DNA of 64,000 nt from NCBI GenBank assembly GCA_963853835.1, contig OY970826.1:2526001-2590000 (forward strand). Reading direction: 5' to 3'. The notes below the pieces were generated by a model, which ran no database searches, was not told the DNA's origin, and saw nothing but the letters and a program-made list of their open reading frames with translations. This stretch comes from Calendula officinalis. Its lineage: Eukaryota; Streptophyta; Magnoliopsida; Asterales; Asteraceae. Position numbers and translations under genes: made by a program. Shown here in pieces: positions 47,101 through 57,646 of this stretch (its first letter is position 1; every line of letters begins with the position of its first letter).

Positions 47101-50100
47101 CACTATGACCCGTTACCCGACCCACCCATTTTCCCACCTCTAGTTTCCATATATCTTGTTCTCTACTGTTTATCGAACTGATATACGACACTGGCTTCCC
47201 ACTTTAAATGATAACTATCCAATTGATAATTAATTAAAATATGGCCAAAAATGCATTTTAGTACCCTGAATTTGGCTGACTAGGTCTTCTACTACCCTGA
47301 AGGGCCTGAACTAATAAAGGTGCAGCATGGTACCCTGAACTTGGCAAAATGGTCAATTTAGCACCCTAAATCACTAATTTGGTCTTGTCTTCTCACGTGA
47401 TTTGCTTCTAATATCAATATATTGAGATAAACGTATATTTTGTAATCCGTCAAAATCTCCAACGAAAGTAAGTCAAGTAAGAAAACACGATCAAACTAAT
47501 GAATCAGGGTGCTAAATCGACCATCTTGTCAAGTTCAGGCTATGTTGCACCTTTAATAGTTCAGGGTAGTAGAAGACTTAGTCAGCAAAGTTCAGGGTAT
47601 TAAAATGTATTTTGACCTTAAAATATCATTACAAAAATTATTTAAGTTTATTTTAAGAGAGGAGTACCTTATCGGATCATAATCCTGTCCAAATATGACA
47701 TTATCACGAATAGTGCCAGAAAGAATCCAAGGAATCTACATGTCCAAACAAACACAAATTTATATTAAATTATTAATAGTATGATTCAAATAAAGTATGG
47801 TATTAACATATTTAATCTATATCTTTTCAACCTGTGGGACATATGCGACAGGCCCGTTTGAATATACAGATCCCTTAATAAGCTTCATTTCTCCTAGGAT
47901 ACAACTTAACAAGGATGATTTACCTGAACCAACCTGCAAACATGTATTACAATATTACTTATGAACGGGTCGGGTCGATTTGGGATTTTTTTTATCCGAT
48001 ATGTGTTAAATCGGAAAATTTAGCTAAAATGGGAACGAATAAAATGAATGAAATGGGTTGAGAGTCACCCTCGTTTATTAGTATTTTTTTACATTTTTAA
48101 CCTCCTATATTTGTTATATCTATATAATTATATTATTCTTGTAATAATATACTCCCTCCGTCCCACAAAAAAGTTCCCATTTCCTTTGGGCACAAGTATT
48201 TAGGAGATAGTTGATAGTGGGGTCTTTGGTACTATTTTTGATTAAAATATAAGGTTAATTGGAGAGAGAAAGTGTTTTTAAGAGATAGTTGGTGGTGGGG
48301 CCCATAATAATAATATTATTTAATAGAAATGGGAACTTTTTTGTGGGACAAAATTTATGATAGAAATGGGAACTTTTTTGTGGGACGGAGGGAGTAGTTT
48401 TTAATCAAATATATTGTATTATTATTTAGGGAGAATCTCGTAAATTAGAAATATACTTTAGGCGGAAGTTCATTTTGGTAATTATAAATTTTGTAAGGTT
48501 TGTTTAGGTAATTACAAGTTTTAGTCACCTAAATTTGTAATTAAAGTTTTATTGTCCTTATATGGTAATTATCTTTTATGTTTTTAACACTAAAATTACC
48601 AAAATAGGCTGGCTAAAACTTGTAATTACCAAAACAGACCTTAAAAACTTCTGATTACCAAAATGGACCTTTACCTAAAGTATATTGCAATTTACGACAT
48701 TTTCCCTGTAATTTATAGGAAGTAGCTTAAATTAAAATAAAAAGGGACGATTTTGACCTCTCCAACAACTGCAACCAGAGAACACTTTGGAATTTCAAGA
48801 CTGACATTATTTATAATCAATTCTTTGACTTCTTGATCACTGTTTGACCATACACAACATGCATCATTGATGACAATATCCATTTCTTCAGATGATGAAG
48901 AGGAAAATTTTGTCTGCTTGTGAAATGGTTCATGTTCAAAACATGAGAGAAACTTACTCAACCGCCTCGTAGATATAACTGCCTGTAAAGAAAGTTCAAC
49001 AAAAAAAAATAAAAAAATGAAACTTTTTGTTAACTGAAAAAAAAATAAAATAGGGCTTGCTACATGAAAATATATCCAACTTATCGCGTATTGTTATTGT
49101 ATATATATAAACTTTCAGTTTCACTATTGTATATATATCAGGTGACCTCTTCATCAAGTAACCAGTAGTTTTTAATAATTTTTTCTGAGGTGGCAGCCAT
49201 ATAAGCCGCCACGTCATCTACTTGTTATAGGAAGTTAAATACATATAATAGCAAGAATTAAGAAGTTTACCAGTTGAATATACTTTTTGTGCACTTAGCC
49301 TAATAAATTATTTAGAAGGTATTTATGGACAATAGGGTCTGTATATAACTCACATCAATCAAACCATTAATGACCCATGGGAATGAGTTTAATGGAGAAA
49401 TTAAATTGTTAAAAAGAGCAAGACAAGTGAAAACCTGCAAAAGTAGAGGGTTAAATAAATAAAAACATATATAAGAATTAATAAAAAAAATTATGTATTA
49501 AAAATGTGGTTAAGTATACCGTTGCTGCATCTAGATGATTTCCCATCATTACATAAAGTCCAAATGTGAACAAGGAAAAAAGAGTTGGTGTTGTTGCCCA
49601 AAAGAATACACACCATGCATCTAAGTACTTCCTTGTCTATAAAATAAAAGTTAGCCCATTATGATGTCAATAACGGGTCAATATGGGTAACTTTTTGTAC
49701 GGGTGGGTCGGGTCAGGTTGACACAAAACACCTTTTGTTCAAAAAAAAACTTTATATAAATGATAAATGTGTATAATATGATTACAAGGAACCAGATTTA
49801 TTTTAAATGCTCTAATTTATTGAATATGTTTATGGTCCATTTTGGTAATTACAGCATTAAAAATAGTAAAGAATTATAAATTTATAACCAAATAGGCCCA
49901 AATATAGTTTCTCTAATTACCAAATTTGGATGGGAAAAAAAAACAAAGCAACCGAAGTAAGTTGGATCGTAACTTTACTAATATGGACCTTAAACAGTTA
50001 AAAATTGCCAAATTGAACCATTAACATAAGTATATTACTCCCTCCGTCCCATTTTAATTGTCCAGTATACTATTTTAGTTTGTCCCACAAAGAGTGTCAT

Positions 50101-53100
50101 TTCCTAAATTTCAACCAATCAAAAAACATTTAAGTGGGAAAGAGAAAATTTGATTGGTGACATTATATAATTAATGCGCTTTTCTTAAACTGTGTGTTTT
50201 TTTGTAGTGGACAATTAAAGTGGGACGGAGGGAGTACTATTTAGTCTATTTATGATATTTTCCCTTTAAATAAAACAATTTAGTAAGTCTTAAGAATTAA
50301 ATATACATGTTGGGACACTTGTCTATCCATATGACCCGTTTCCTCTGAGATAAAAATAACCGGATATGACCCATTTATAAATGAACGGGCCAAAATTCAG
50401 ATAGATATAATTTGGTAAAAAATGAGAATTCTTACTGATAAATATTTGACTTCTAAGGATCTTGTCTTCATTAACCAACTAGTAAAAAGAAGCTCCCAAC
50501 CATACATTTTCAAAGTACGAATATATGTCAATAGTTCTCCGGTCCTTCTAACCCTGTAAAACTATTAAATTTAATAATGGGTAAATTACAAAATTGTCCC
50601 TGTGGTCTTTCTGATTCGGGGTTTTTGTCCCTAAACTTTTTTCCGGGTTTTTTTGTCCTTGTGGTCCTGATTTTTCATATATTTCGTCACCTTCCACCTA
50701 AATTGACCAAAATAATAAAAAAAATAAAAAAAATAAAATGATACATGTACATTGATCAATTTAGGTGGAAAATGACGAAATAAATGAAAATCAGGACCAC
50801 GGGGAGAAAAAACCCGGAAAAAAAGTTTAGGGACAAAACCCCCGAATCCAAAAGACCACATGGACAATTTATGTAATTTACTCTTTAATAATTTAAACTT
50901 ATGATTAAAAATAAAACTTTATCGCTAGAGTACTAAAATTTGATAAATAAGAGTAAATTATTTTGCTAAGATCTATGAAGATATTGACAAAAGTGCACAA
51001 ACCGTTCATCCTTTTGCTCCATCATGTTTTTAGTGGCACTAGCAATTAATTCAGCGATCCATTTATTTACTGTACACATTATTATTATTATTAGAAAAGA
51101 AATTAATCAGGATTAATGATGAAATTACAGATATACCTTACATCAAATAAGTATGAAATATGAAAACAACATAAAATAAAGTTTATGATGCTTTTTAACT
51201 TAAACTTAAAAATCATAGTAATTTTGCCCATTTAAACATGTCGATATAGTTGATATTTTATTAGCTAATATAGAAATGGGTCAAACGGGCCAAAGTCGCC
51301 CAAAATATAATTTTTTAATGCAAACAACCTACCAAGCCATATTATTCAAAAGTTAGATTGGTAAGTTATTATTATCATAATATACTTGTTGTAATCATTC
51401 TAAACACACGTTTTTTTTTAAAAAGATGGCAGAAAGTGTTTTCGGGTCAACCTGACCCGGCCCGTATCAACCCGCCCATTTTTCCAGCACTGCTTATTGT
51501 ATTCATATTAACAGAATAAGTATAAGTACACTCCACCTGGTATCAATAAAATAGTTATTGTGATTCCAGCAATGAAAGCAAATTGAACTTGTGTATAGAG
51601 CAGATAAAGGGCGATTCCAATTTGTAATGGCAAGCTGAAATGTTTAAAAAATGTTTTATATAAATAAATCAATATTCAATACAAGACATAAAAATGTATA
51701 ATTCGGTAAATTATTACTCTATTGTACACATGATGGCCTTATTTATTAATTATTAGAGTAAATGTCATAAAATAGTAATATACTTTAGGAGTTTATCATT
51801 TTGGTAAGTATAACTTTTTAGGGTCCGTTTTGGTAATTACATTACATATTTTAATCCAGCCTGCTTGATAATTATAGTGTTTAAAAACCTAAAATTAGTT
51901 ACCAATAAACCAAATAGGCTAGAAAAGTTTAATTTAATTACCATAATTACCAAACCAAATCTTAAAATGTTATAATTACCAAAACGGATCATTGCCTAAA
52001 GTATATTTTTATATTATGAATTTACTTTATTTATTAATTATTATGAGTTAAAGAAATAGAAAAAGACCTCCACATGTCATGGAAACTGTTGCACATATTA
52101 ACGGTTCGATCCGCATCTACAGACATGAATGTTTGAATTTCCCCTTCAGAAAATTTTGATCTTTCTGCCAAACTAACATGAAGACACTGAAAATGTTTAA
52201 ATATAAATTAAATTCTCTCAGAATTTAGATTTAATAACATTTAACTCAAAAGTTTACTGAATATATGATGCATATATATATATATATACATTATATACAT
52301 ACACACAAGAATGATTTACCTTGCGGAATATAACGGTCATGAGACCAGAACGTAGCTTTAACTTTAATTTGGAAAGCCGAAATGTATATTGTGTATCAAG
52401 AAAAGATCTGCACCATTATAATAATGAGAATTTAATTTTCAAGAAAATATCACCATGATTCATTTAATAACTTGTATTAATAACAATTATAAGTATGTAT
52501 ACAAATGAAAAAATAACAATAATAAAACATAAATTTCATGTAAGCTGGTTGTATTTTTAGTGACATGTCATCAAGAGGATTAGTTATTTATGATAAAATT
52601 TTGAAAACATAAGACTTACTTTAGAATGGAAGTTAAACCGAGTGAAATGGCAAGGATATAACCATCAATATTTCCAGATCCTGTTTACAGAAAAAAAGAT
52701 GCGGCTATAACCAAATGACTTCAGAAATTCCAAGATTATTTATATATCTAATTTAAAGAGTAAATTTTACAAGGATGGTCCCTGAGGTTTACACCAAATT
52801 TCACGTATACTCCTTTAATTTAAAAAATTACACTCGTAGTCCTTTCTTTAGAAACCCTTGTACTTACACTAGCCTAACCAGTAGTCCTTTAAAATTACAC
52901 CGGTGGTCCTTTTCTGTTAAAAGATTTAACAGACGTTAGGCTAAGGGACCATGTGGTTAAATTTGGGGTAAACCTCAAGGACCATCCTTGTAATTTACTC
53001 CTAATTTAATACTAAACCTTCTTGAAGATACTTTATCAACATGTTAAGAAGCAACGGTCCAGCAAAACCAAGACAATCATTCAATACCTGGAATTTATGG

Positions 53101-56100
53101 AGTACGAAATATAAATAAATAAATAAATAAATATTTGAAGCCTACTACTTCACTGATATTGAGTTTTTTTACTCTTTTATTGGGATATCTACTTAAGACG
53201 CCCAAATTTGGTATTATTTTCAAACAGGCAGACCCCGTGAAATTGTAAAATGACGAAAATACCCATCAAAATTCTGACAGGAAATTTGTCAATGACCATG
53301 ACCCTCGAAGCTGTTAAATGACCAAAATACCCCTGATGATGTGTTTGAAAATAATCAAAACTTGGTTGCCGACTATACACTGTGCCTTTTTAATTTCTGT
53401 TTTTTTATCTGTAATCTAGAAAGTAGGAAGGAAATGATATACAATAATAATACCTTTAGCAGGCCTAAACACATATATGGCCATCCATATGCATAACAGA
53501 TTGTCCAAAACAAAGAAGGATGAGGGCAATTATGTCTTTTTTGATCTTCCCAACAGTTTAGCAAACAATCATGACAGTTAAAAGGATCCATCTCAATTGG
53601 TAGTTGAAGCAAATCATCAAAGTCAAGTTGTTTCTTTGCACCATTTTCCAATACCAAATTGATAATTCTAAATGTCATCATATTCCAAAAACTGGCAAGA
53701 ACTCCCTTAAAAAAAACAAAAAAAACACATAAATTACCTTAACAATAAGAGCTTATTGTATGTATCTGGTGACCTCTTCATTAAGTAACTTGTAATGTTT
53801 ATTATTTTGTAAAAAAAATGCTGATGTGGCAGCCATGTAAGCTTCCATGTCATGCATTTACAGGTTATAAGAGGTCAGATACATACAATAGCAAGAATTG
53901 AAAGTTTATTACACAAATTAGATTGTCTAAAAGTACAATACATACAATAGTAATATGTCATAAGTTGGATACATTTTTATGAAATTAACCCTAAGATTAA
54001 ATTACTTCTTAAATTAAATATCTGTAACATTAAGAAGAGTGAATATTACTTACAGGATTTGACTGAAAACTGTCTTCGATTCCCATTTCACCTGAAAGCA
54101 GTGACTCTTCCATTGAACTTGAAATACATAGGACGGTTATAAATTCAACAGAAAAAAAATAAATAATAATTATAATAAAAAAAATTACCTGTTTCTGCGA
54201 GATGCTTGATTCATTCTGATAATATTAACCAAGATTCCAAACAGAATATCTACTACAACTATTAAGCTCTCATTTATACAGCTAAAAACCTGCACAACAA
54301 AATTGTAATTTAAATAATTTTTTTTATATACTTCTTTTTTCCATTTTTGGCAGTTTCAAAATAAGTGATACACTTTGATAATTTCCTTATTTGGTAAAAA
54401 GGAGTGGGGCCCACACCTACTCATTATCTCCTTTAATATAGTGAAATGACTCATTTACCCTTAATTTTACTTTTAAACATCATTAGCCTCACTTTATTCA
54501 AAAGGTCATTAACTAACCAATTTAATCTAATCTAACCATCATTATAATAATTTGCCTCAAAAACCATGAAACTAACAATGTATCAGTTAATTTGAATCGG
54601 AGGAAGTAAATAAGAATGTTGCATTATATATAAAGATTAAGAAAAAAAACCTCTGAAGAAGAAAAGGTTTTGTGTAAAATTGGAATCGCTAACAACGGTT
54701 TCATAATCCACCAAAAGCACAGGACCCGATTAGATAAGACGAATAACCAGTGACTACACCTTGAAAGAAGAAGTATGGTGGCCTGCAGTTATACATCAAA
54801 ACAATTAAAATAAAAAAAATATTTTCATATTTATTTTTTTAAGAATTAATAGCAGCCTTACCCAAACTAAGAGTTGAGAGCATCTAAGAAGCCACTCATG
54901 ATATAATGCAGGATGATTTTTTCCCTTTTTTGTGTTAATTAAAAGCATAATTATGTCAAAACACGATATGCATGCTCCAATGACAGGTAAAATAAGCAAC
55001 AACACCTTCTCATATACGTGTATCTACAAAAGAACAACAATAAAGAACAAATACTGGAAAAAAATGACAAAATTTGCAATCCAACTATAAATGAAGACTA
55101 AAACGAAAAGAGAAGGAATCAATTATTGGTTTACTTAGAGGGTGTTTGGGATTGCGATTTGGAGCAGATTATCTGCTTATTGTGTTTTAAGAAACGCAAA
55201 TCATCTAAGATGTGTGTTTGGTAAAACGTCTAAAATAATCAATTATTTGTGTTTTGGGACCTCCAAAACGGAGTTTTGAAAAAGCAGGTATGGAGGTGTT
55301 TATTGCGTTTTGAAAGATGATTATTTGCATTTTACATATTAGCTAAACAAATAATCAGGTTTTCCAAACACTAAAAAATTGATTATCTGATTATTGCGAT
55401 TTCAAACCGCAGAATCAAATCCAAACACTATTTTTTAGAATCACGTTGTATAACCGCTGATTGTTAGATTATTAATGTTCAAAACGCATAATCTATTTTC
55501 AATAAGCAATCCCAGACACCCCCTTAAAAAACAATAAGAAGTAGTTACCTTTCTACGTCCTCTGGTATTCCTTTCGGTAACTGAAAGCACAACAATTATG
55601 AAAAATGTTATCGTACTTGCTCCAAAACCTAGCATTGTGAATCTTGTTAAGAAAGTACAAAGTATAAATTTTATAATAAAAAAAAATACGTTGTGTTTTT
55701 TAGCATTACTATAATAAAAAATGAGATAAAAGGATATATGTTGCTGAAGCATCTCGAAATTCCATTTTCGTCCCATATCTAGTTCACGAATCATAGTTAC
55801 AACATTATAAGAAAGATCAGTGAAAATGATAACATACTTCAGTCAGTTACTTTAGGCAGTGATCCATTTTGGTAACTATCACTTTTGAAGTTCTGTTTTG
55901 GTAACTACAAATTTTAGCTAGCCTATTGTGGTCATTAACATTTTTTTCATCTCTATCTGATAATTAAAAAGAAATTTTAACACTATAATTATCAAAATAG
56001 ACCGGTGTAGTTACCAAAACGGGCATGAAAAGTTGTAATTACCAAAAGGGCCCACCACCTGAAGTATATTGCTATTTTATCACATTTGCCTAATAAATAA

Positions 56101-56571
56101 CAAGTACGGAGTATAATAATTTTGCAAGTTCAATTCATAGACTAAATTTTATGACATTTGCCCAATAAATAACAAGTATAATAATTATTTTGCAAGTTCA
56201 ATCCATAGACTAGATTTTGTTGATTAGCAAGTATAATAATTTCTAGAAAATAGTCAATTACTTGATTTACTTCAAATAACTCAAACTCCTACGACTGAAT
56301 TTCTAAAATCGTTGTGAAATTAAGCAAACGAAACTGAAAAATGTTTAAAATTCCGCAAGTTCATATACTAAATTTTATCGATTAACAACTATTTCCGTAC
56401 AAAATCGCACGAAATTTTCAGTTGTTCATCAATAAAATCGAAATTTCGGTTTACTGGTAACTCAAAACCGTGATTCAACACGTTAACGTTTAATACTAAT
56501 TAAAAATCAAAAGGAGTGATGAATTTACGTACGTAAGGAGAACTAGGGCAAATTAGCGTCAGGAATTCCAT
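39267..56571 (-). CDS. ABCC13: ABC transporter C family member 13-like, complete, 36 exons
   Basis: Full-size ABCC (MRP) transporters pump conjugated organic anions, usually into the vacuole; the substrate of this member is not known. Exons, minus strand: 56571-56533, 55778-55738, 55636-55549, 55023-54862, 54782-54651, 54289-54189, 54117-54054, 53705-53454, 53087-53018, 52680-52620, 52407-52320, 52186-52068, 51634-51537, 51069-51003, 50553-50436, 49636-49520, 49434-49354, 48982-48758, 47933-47832, 47735-47668, 46967-46836, 46719-46572, 45940-45657, 45013-44863, 44585-44410, 43844-43733, 43629-43576, 43313-43191, 43087-42989, 42913-42821, 42705-42595, 42281-42120, 42016-41829, 40971-40782, 40022-39855, 39347-39267. 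All phases agree and give about 1454 residues, with no internal stop. The N-terminal membrane region is followed by TMD1. NBD1 has Walker A GEVGSGKS 640-647, LSGGQ 730-734 and Walker B LVMLDD 750-755. After TMD2, NBD2 has GRTGAGKS 1251-1258, FSVGQ 1353-1357, LCLDE 1374-1378 and His1409. One intron appears to be AT-AC type. Many introns carry MITEs. Confidence 0.92.
40213..40720. repeat. 'ggttcggtt' repeat array in an ABCC intron
   Basis: Three or four imperfect units of about 110-150 bp. Each carries aaccgaaccgaaaccg on one side and 'catgtttttggtttcggttc' on the other, with 'aaatgctcacccttaacc' or 'aggggtgagc' between units. The arms are mutually complementary, so each unit can fold back. Confidence 0.65.
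41405..41672. repeat. Foldback repeat FB1 copy (ABCC intron)
   Basis: Left arm gaaattacaaggatggtcca and right arm ggaccatccttgtaac are inverted copies. It lies in the intron between the exons 42016-41829 and 40971-40782. Confidence 0.6.
44075..44124. repeat. (TA)n microsatellite
   Basis: About 25 TA units in the intron between exons 44585-44410 and 43844-43733. Confidence 0.95.
46088..46332. repeat. Foldback repeat FB1-like copy (ABCC intron)
   Basis: It starts gagtaaattacat and ends ggtgtaatttactc, with the family's 'gtgaaatttggtacaaacca' inner arm. It is more diverged than the other copies. Confidence 0.5.
47244..47617. repeat. Foldback element with about 120-bp arms (ABCC intron)
   Basis: The left arm (ggccaaaaatgcattttagt, 'taccctgaatttggctgact', 'taaaggtgcagcatggtacc') is repeated inverted on the right ('gctatgttgcacctttaata', 'agttcagggtattaaaatgt', attttgacc). 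It is non-coding and fits a MITE. It sits between exons 47735-47668 and 46967-46836. Confidence 0.75.
48152..48394. mobile_element. Stowaway MITE (ABCC intron)
   Basis: Terminal inverted repeats ctccctccgtcccacaaaaa / 'ttttttgtgggacggaggga' are flanked by TA at 48150-48151 and 48395-48396. This is the classic Stowaway (Tc1/mariner-type) signature. Confidence 0.9.
48425..48716. repeat. Foldback repeat FB2 copy (ABCC intron)
   Basis: The arms contain 'aatatactttaggcggaagt', 'tcattttggtaattataaat' and 'aattacaagttttagtc', repeated inverted on the right ('gactaaaacttgtaattacc', 'aaaatggacctttacctaaa', gtatatt). It lies next to the Stowaway MITE. Confidence 0.7.
49090..49260. repeat. Foldback repeat FB5 copy (ABCC intron)
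   Basis: It contains 'caggtgacctcttcatcaag' and 'gaggtggcagccatataagc' and ends in 'acttgttataggaagttaaa'. Related to 53757-53895 and to about 41150-41290. Confidence 0.45.
50038..50234. mobile_element. Stowaway MITE (ABCC intron)
   Basis: ctccctccgtcccattttaa and the inverted 'aaagtgggacggagggag' ends are flanked by TA on both sides (50036-50037, 50235-50236). Confidence 0.9.
50580..50882. repeat. Foldback repeat (ABCC intron)
   Basis: The ends gtaaattacaaaattgtccc / 'ggacaatttatgtaatttac' are inverted copies. The interior arms 'ttttgtccctaaactttttt' and 'aaaaaaagtttagggacaaa' also pair. The end motif resembles FB1 but the interior is different. Confidence 0.65.
51750..52027. repeat. Foldback repeat FB2 copy (ABCC intron)
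   Basis: Arms 'taatatactttaggagttta' / 'ctaaagtatatttttatatt' and the inner 'gtccgttttggtaattacat' with its inverted partner. Same family as 48425-48716. Confidence 0.6.
52758..53000. repeat. Foldback repeat FB1 copy (ABCC intron)
   Basis: Left arm 'acaaggatggtccctgaggt' and right arm 'aaccatccttgtaatttactc'-type sequence are inverted copies. It is a well preserved family member. Confidence 0.65.
53757..53895. repeat. Foldback repeat FB5 (ABCC intron)
   Basis: Left 'attgtatgtatctggtgacc' and right 'aggtcagatacatacaat' are inverted, with 'gatgtggcagccatgtaagc' in the middle. Confidence 0.6.
54331..54607. mobile_element. Degenerate Stowaway-like MITE (ABCC intron)
   Basis: cttcttttttccatttttgg on the left and 'tttgaatcggaggaag' on the right are decayed inverted ends. 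The inner 'caaaataagtgatacacttt' matches the better copy at 60452-60764. Confidence 0.5.
55138..55523. mobile_element. Tourist/PIF-type MITE (ABCC intron 3)
   Basis: The ends gagggtgtttgggattgc / 'gcaatcccagacaccccc' are inverted and flanked by TTA on each side (55135-55137, 55524-55526), as expected of PIF/Harbinger-type MITEs. Confidence 0.65.
55637..55737 (-). other. Predicted U12-type AT-AC intron of the ABCC13-like gene
   Basis: On the minus strand the intron starts ATATCCTTTT, an exact match to the U12 5' splice consensus (ATATCCTTT), and ends AC. A U12-type branch site TTTCTTAAC lies with its branch adenosine about ten bases before that AC. No GT-AG pair in this region keeps the reading frame. 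The AT-AC pair joins exon 55778-55738 (phase 2) to exon 55636-55549 and gives CFSNIMLGFGAS, the sequence expected in this family. Length 101 bp. Confidence 0.82.
55825..56098. repeat. Foldback repeat FB2 copy (ABCC intron 1)
   Basis: Arms 'agtgatccattttggtaact' / 'cacctgaagtatattgctat' and the inner 'actacaaattttagctagcc' are inverted on the right. Same family as 48425-48716. Confidence 0.6.
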
Positions 56572-57000
56572 GGCGGTTTGCACCTTCACGACGATGAGGT
56601 GACGTCAGATCGGTAAGTTGGAGTTTATGAGTGTGGTGAGGGGGTAGTAGTGGTGTGGTGCTACGCCTATTTGGATTTCATGCATCTTTTAGACCGGTGC
56701 CAATGGGCATGCGGTTGGCCGCCGGTTGGCCACCGACGGAACCGGCGCCGTTGGCACGGCCCGCCGGTTGGCCCGCCGGTTGGCCGCCAGTCGTGAAAGC
56801 GGCGAGAGAAGAAACGGAAGTGGAGCGTGTGTGGTGGGTCCCGCCGTACCTTCCAACCAATCACAAATTTTCCTTTTTTTTTTTTTTTTTTTTTAAAACG
56901 GTAATAAATTTAAATTATATATTATTAAATTAAAAAAAACGGTAATAATTTCAAAAAAATCCGAAAAAATTCAAAAAAATTCAAAAAAATTCAAAAAAAA

Positions 57001-57078
57001 TTCCCCCTCATTTACATCTATAAAAATTCCCCCTCATTTACATCTATAAAAATTCCCCCTCATTTACATCTATAAAAA
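57001..57078 (+). repeat. Three tandem 26-bp units with TATA-like core
   Basis: Three exact copies of a unit beginning ttccccctcatttacatcta and ending taaaaa. Each contains ctataaaaa, a good TATA-box sequence, just before the short open frame at 57079. Confidence 0.9.
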
Positions 57079-57315
57079 TTGATTTTGGAAACTTGGAAAT
57101 TCCTAGCCATAAAAGTGCCAAACGACATTGACGAAAGTCGTAAGCAAATGCTTGAAACCGCTCAAGATGAAATTGCACAGCAATTTCAAAATGATTTGGC
57201 GATTTTTAAGGACGTTGACGAGGAGGGTGACGGTGAGGGTTCGGGAGCACAAGGACCGGTTGGCGAAGACGAAGACGAAGACGAAGACGAAGACGACAAT
57301 GAATCTCTTGATTAG
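57079..57315 (+). pseudogene. Short acidic open frame inside the TIR element
   Basis: 78 codons opening with TTG and not ATG; the first internal ATG is near 57148. The product is helical then strongly acidic (DVDEEGDGEG, then EDEDEDEDEDDNESLD). It could be the tail of a gene captured from an autonomous relative. I do not recognise the family. Confidence 0.35.
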
Positions 57316-57646
57316 TAGTTTTTTTTAGTTTGAATGTCTTTTTTTTTTTATTTATTAATGGCTTTTTTTTTTTAATTAATGTCTTTTTTTTAATTATTTT
57401 AATGTCTTTTTATGTATTTTTTTTTTTAATTAATGAAATGTATTTTTATTAGTTATATGTTTTAATTAGTTTATATATTTTTATTAGATAAAGAAAAGTA
57501 AGTGGTGGGGCCCAAATTTGGTGAAGTGACGGAGTGCTGTTGGCATGGGTACGTCAGTTTAGTGTTAGTTAGTTTGTATGCTGACGTGGCGCTGAGTTGG
57601 CAGAAACTGACGGCGTCAGTTTGCGTCACCATTGGCACCGGTCTTA

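Larger units (their letters stand above)
56689..57646. mobile_element. PIF/Harbinger-like element upstream of ABCC13
   Basis: Perfect 15-bp inverted repeats gaccggtgccaatgg (56692-56706) and ccattggcaccggtc (57629-57643) are flanked by TTA on both sides (56689-56691, 57644-57646). The 952-bp element has GC-rich subterminal 'gccggttggcc' repeats on the left. An AT-rich middle, a triple 26-bp repeat and a short acidic open frame follow. No transposase domain is visible, so it is non-autonomous. It lies about 120 bp upstream of the ABCC13 ATG. Confidence 0.85.

Noticed and set aside
50631..50867. 78-codon minus-strand open frame in an ABCC intron
   Set aside because: It lies inside a foldback repeat whose arms give mirrored open frames.
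55549..55642. A GT-AG acceptor 'cttaacaag' at 55643 for the ABCC exon
   Set aside because: It needs a phase-2 donor that does not exist upstream. The AT-AC pair keeps frame and conserved sequence and explains the ttaac branch site.
56655..56933. 92-codon Ala/Pro/Trp-rich frame near the ABCC13 start
   Set aside because: It is produced by 'ccggttggcc' repeats at the end of the TIR element and has no family likeness.
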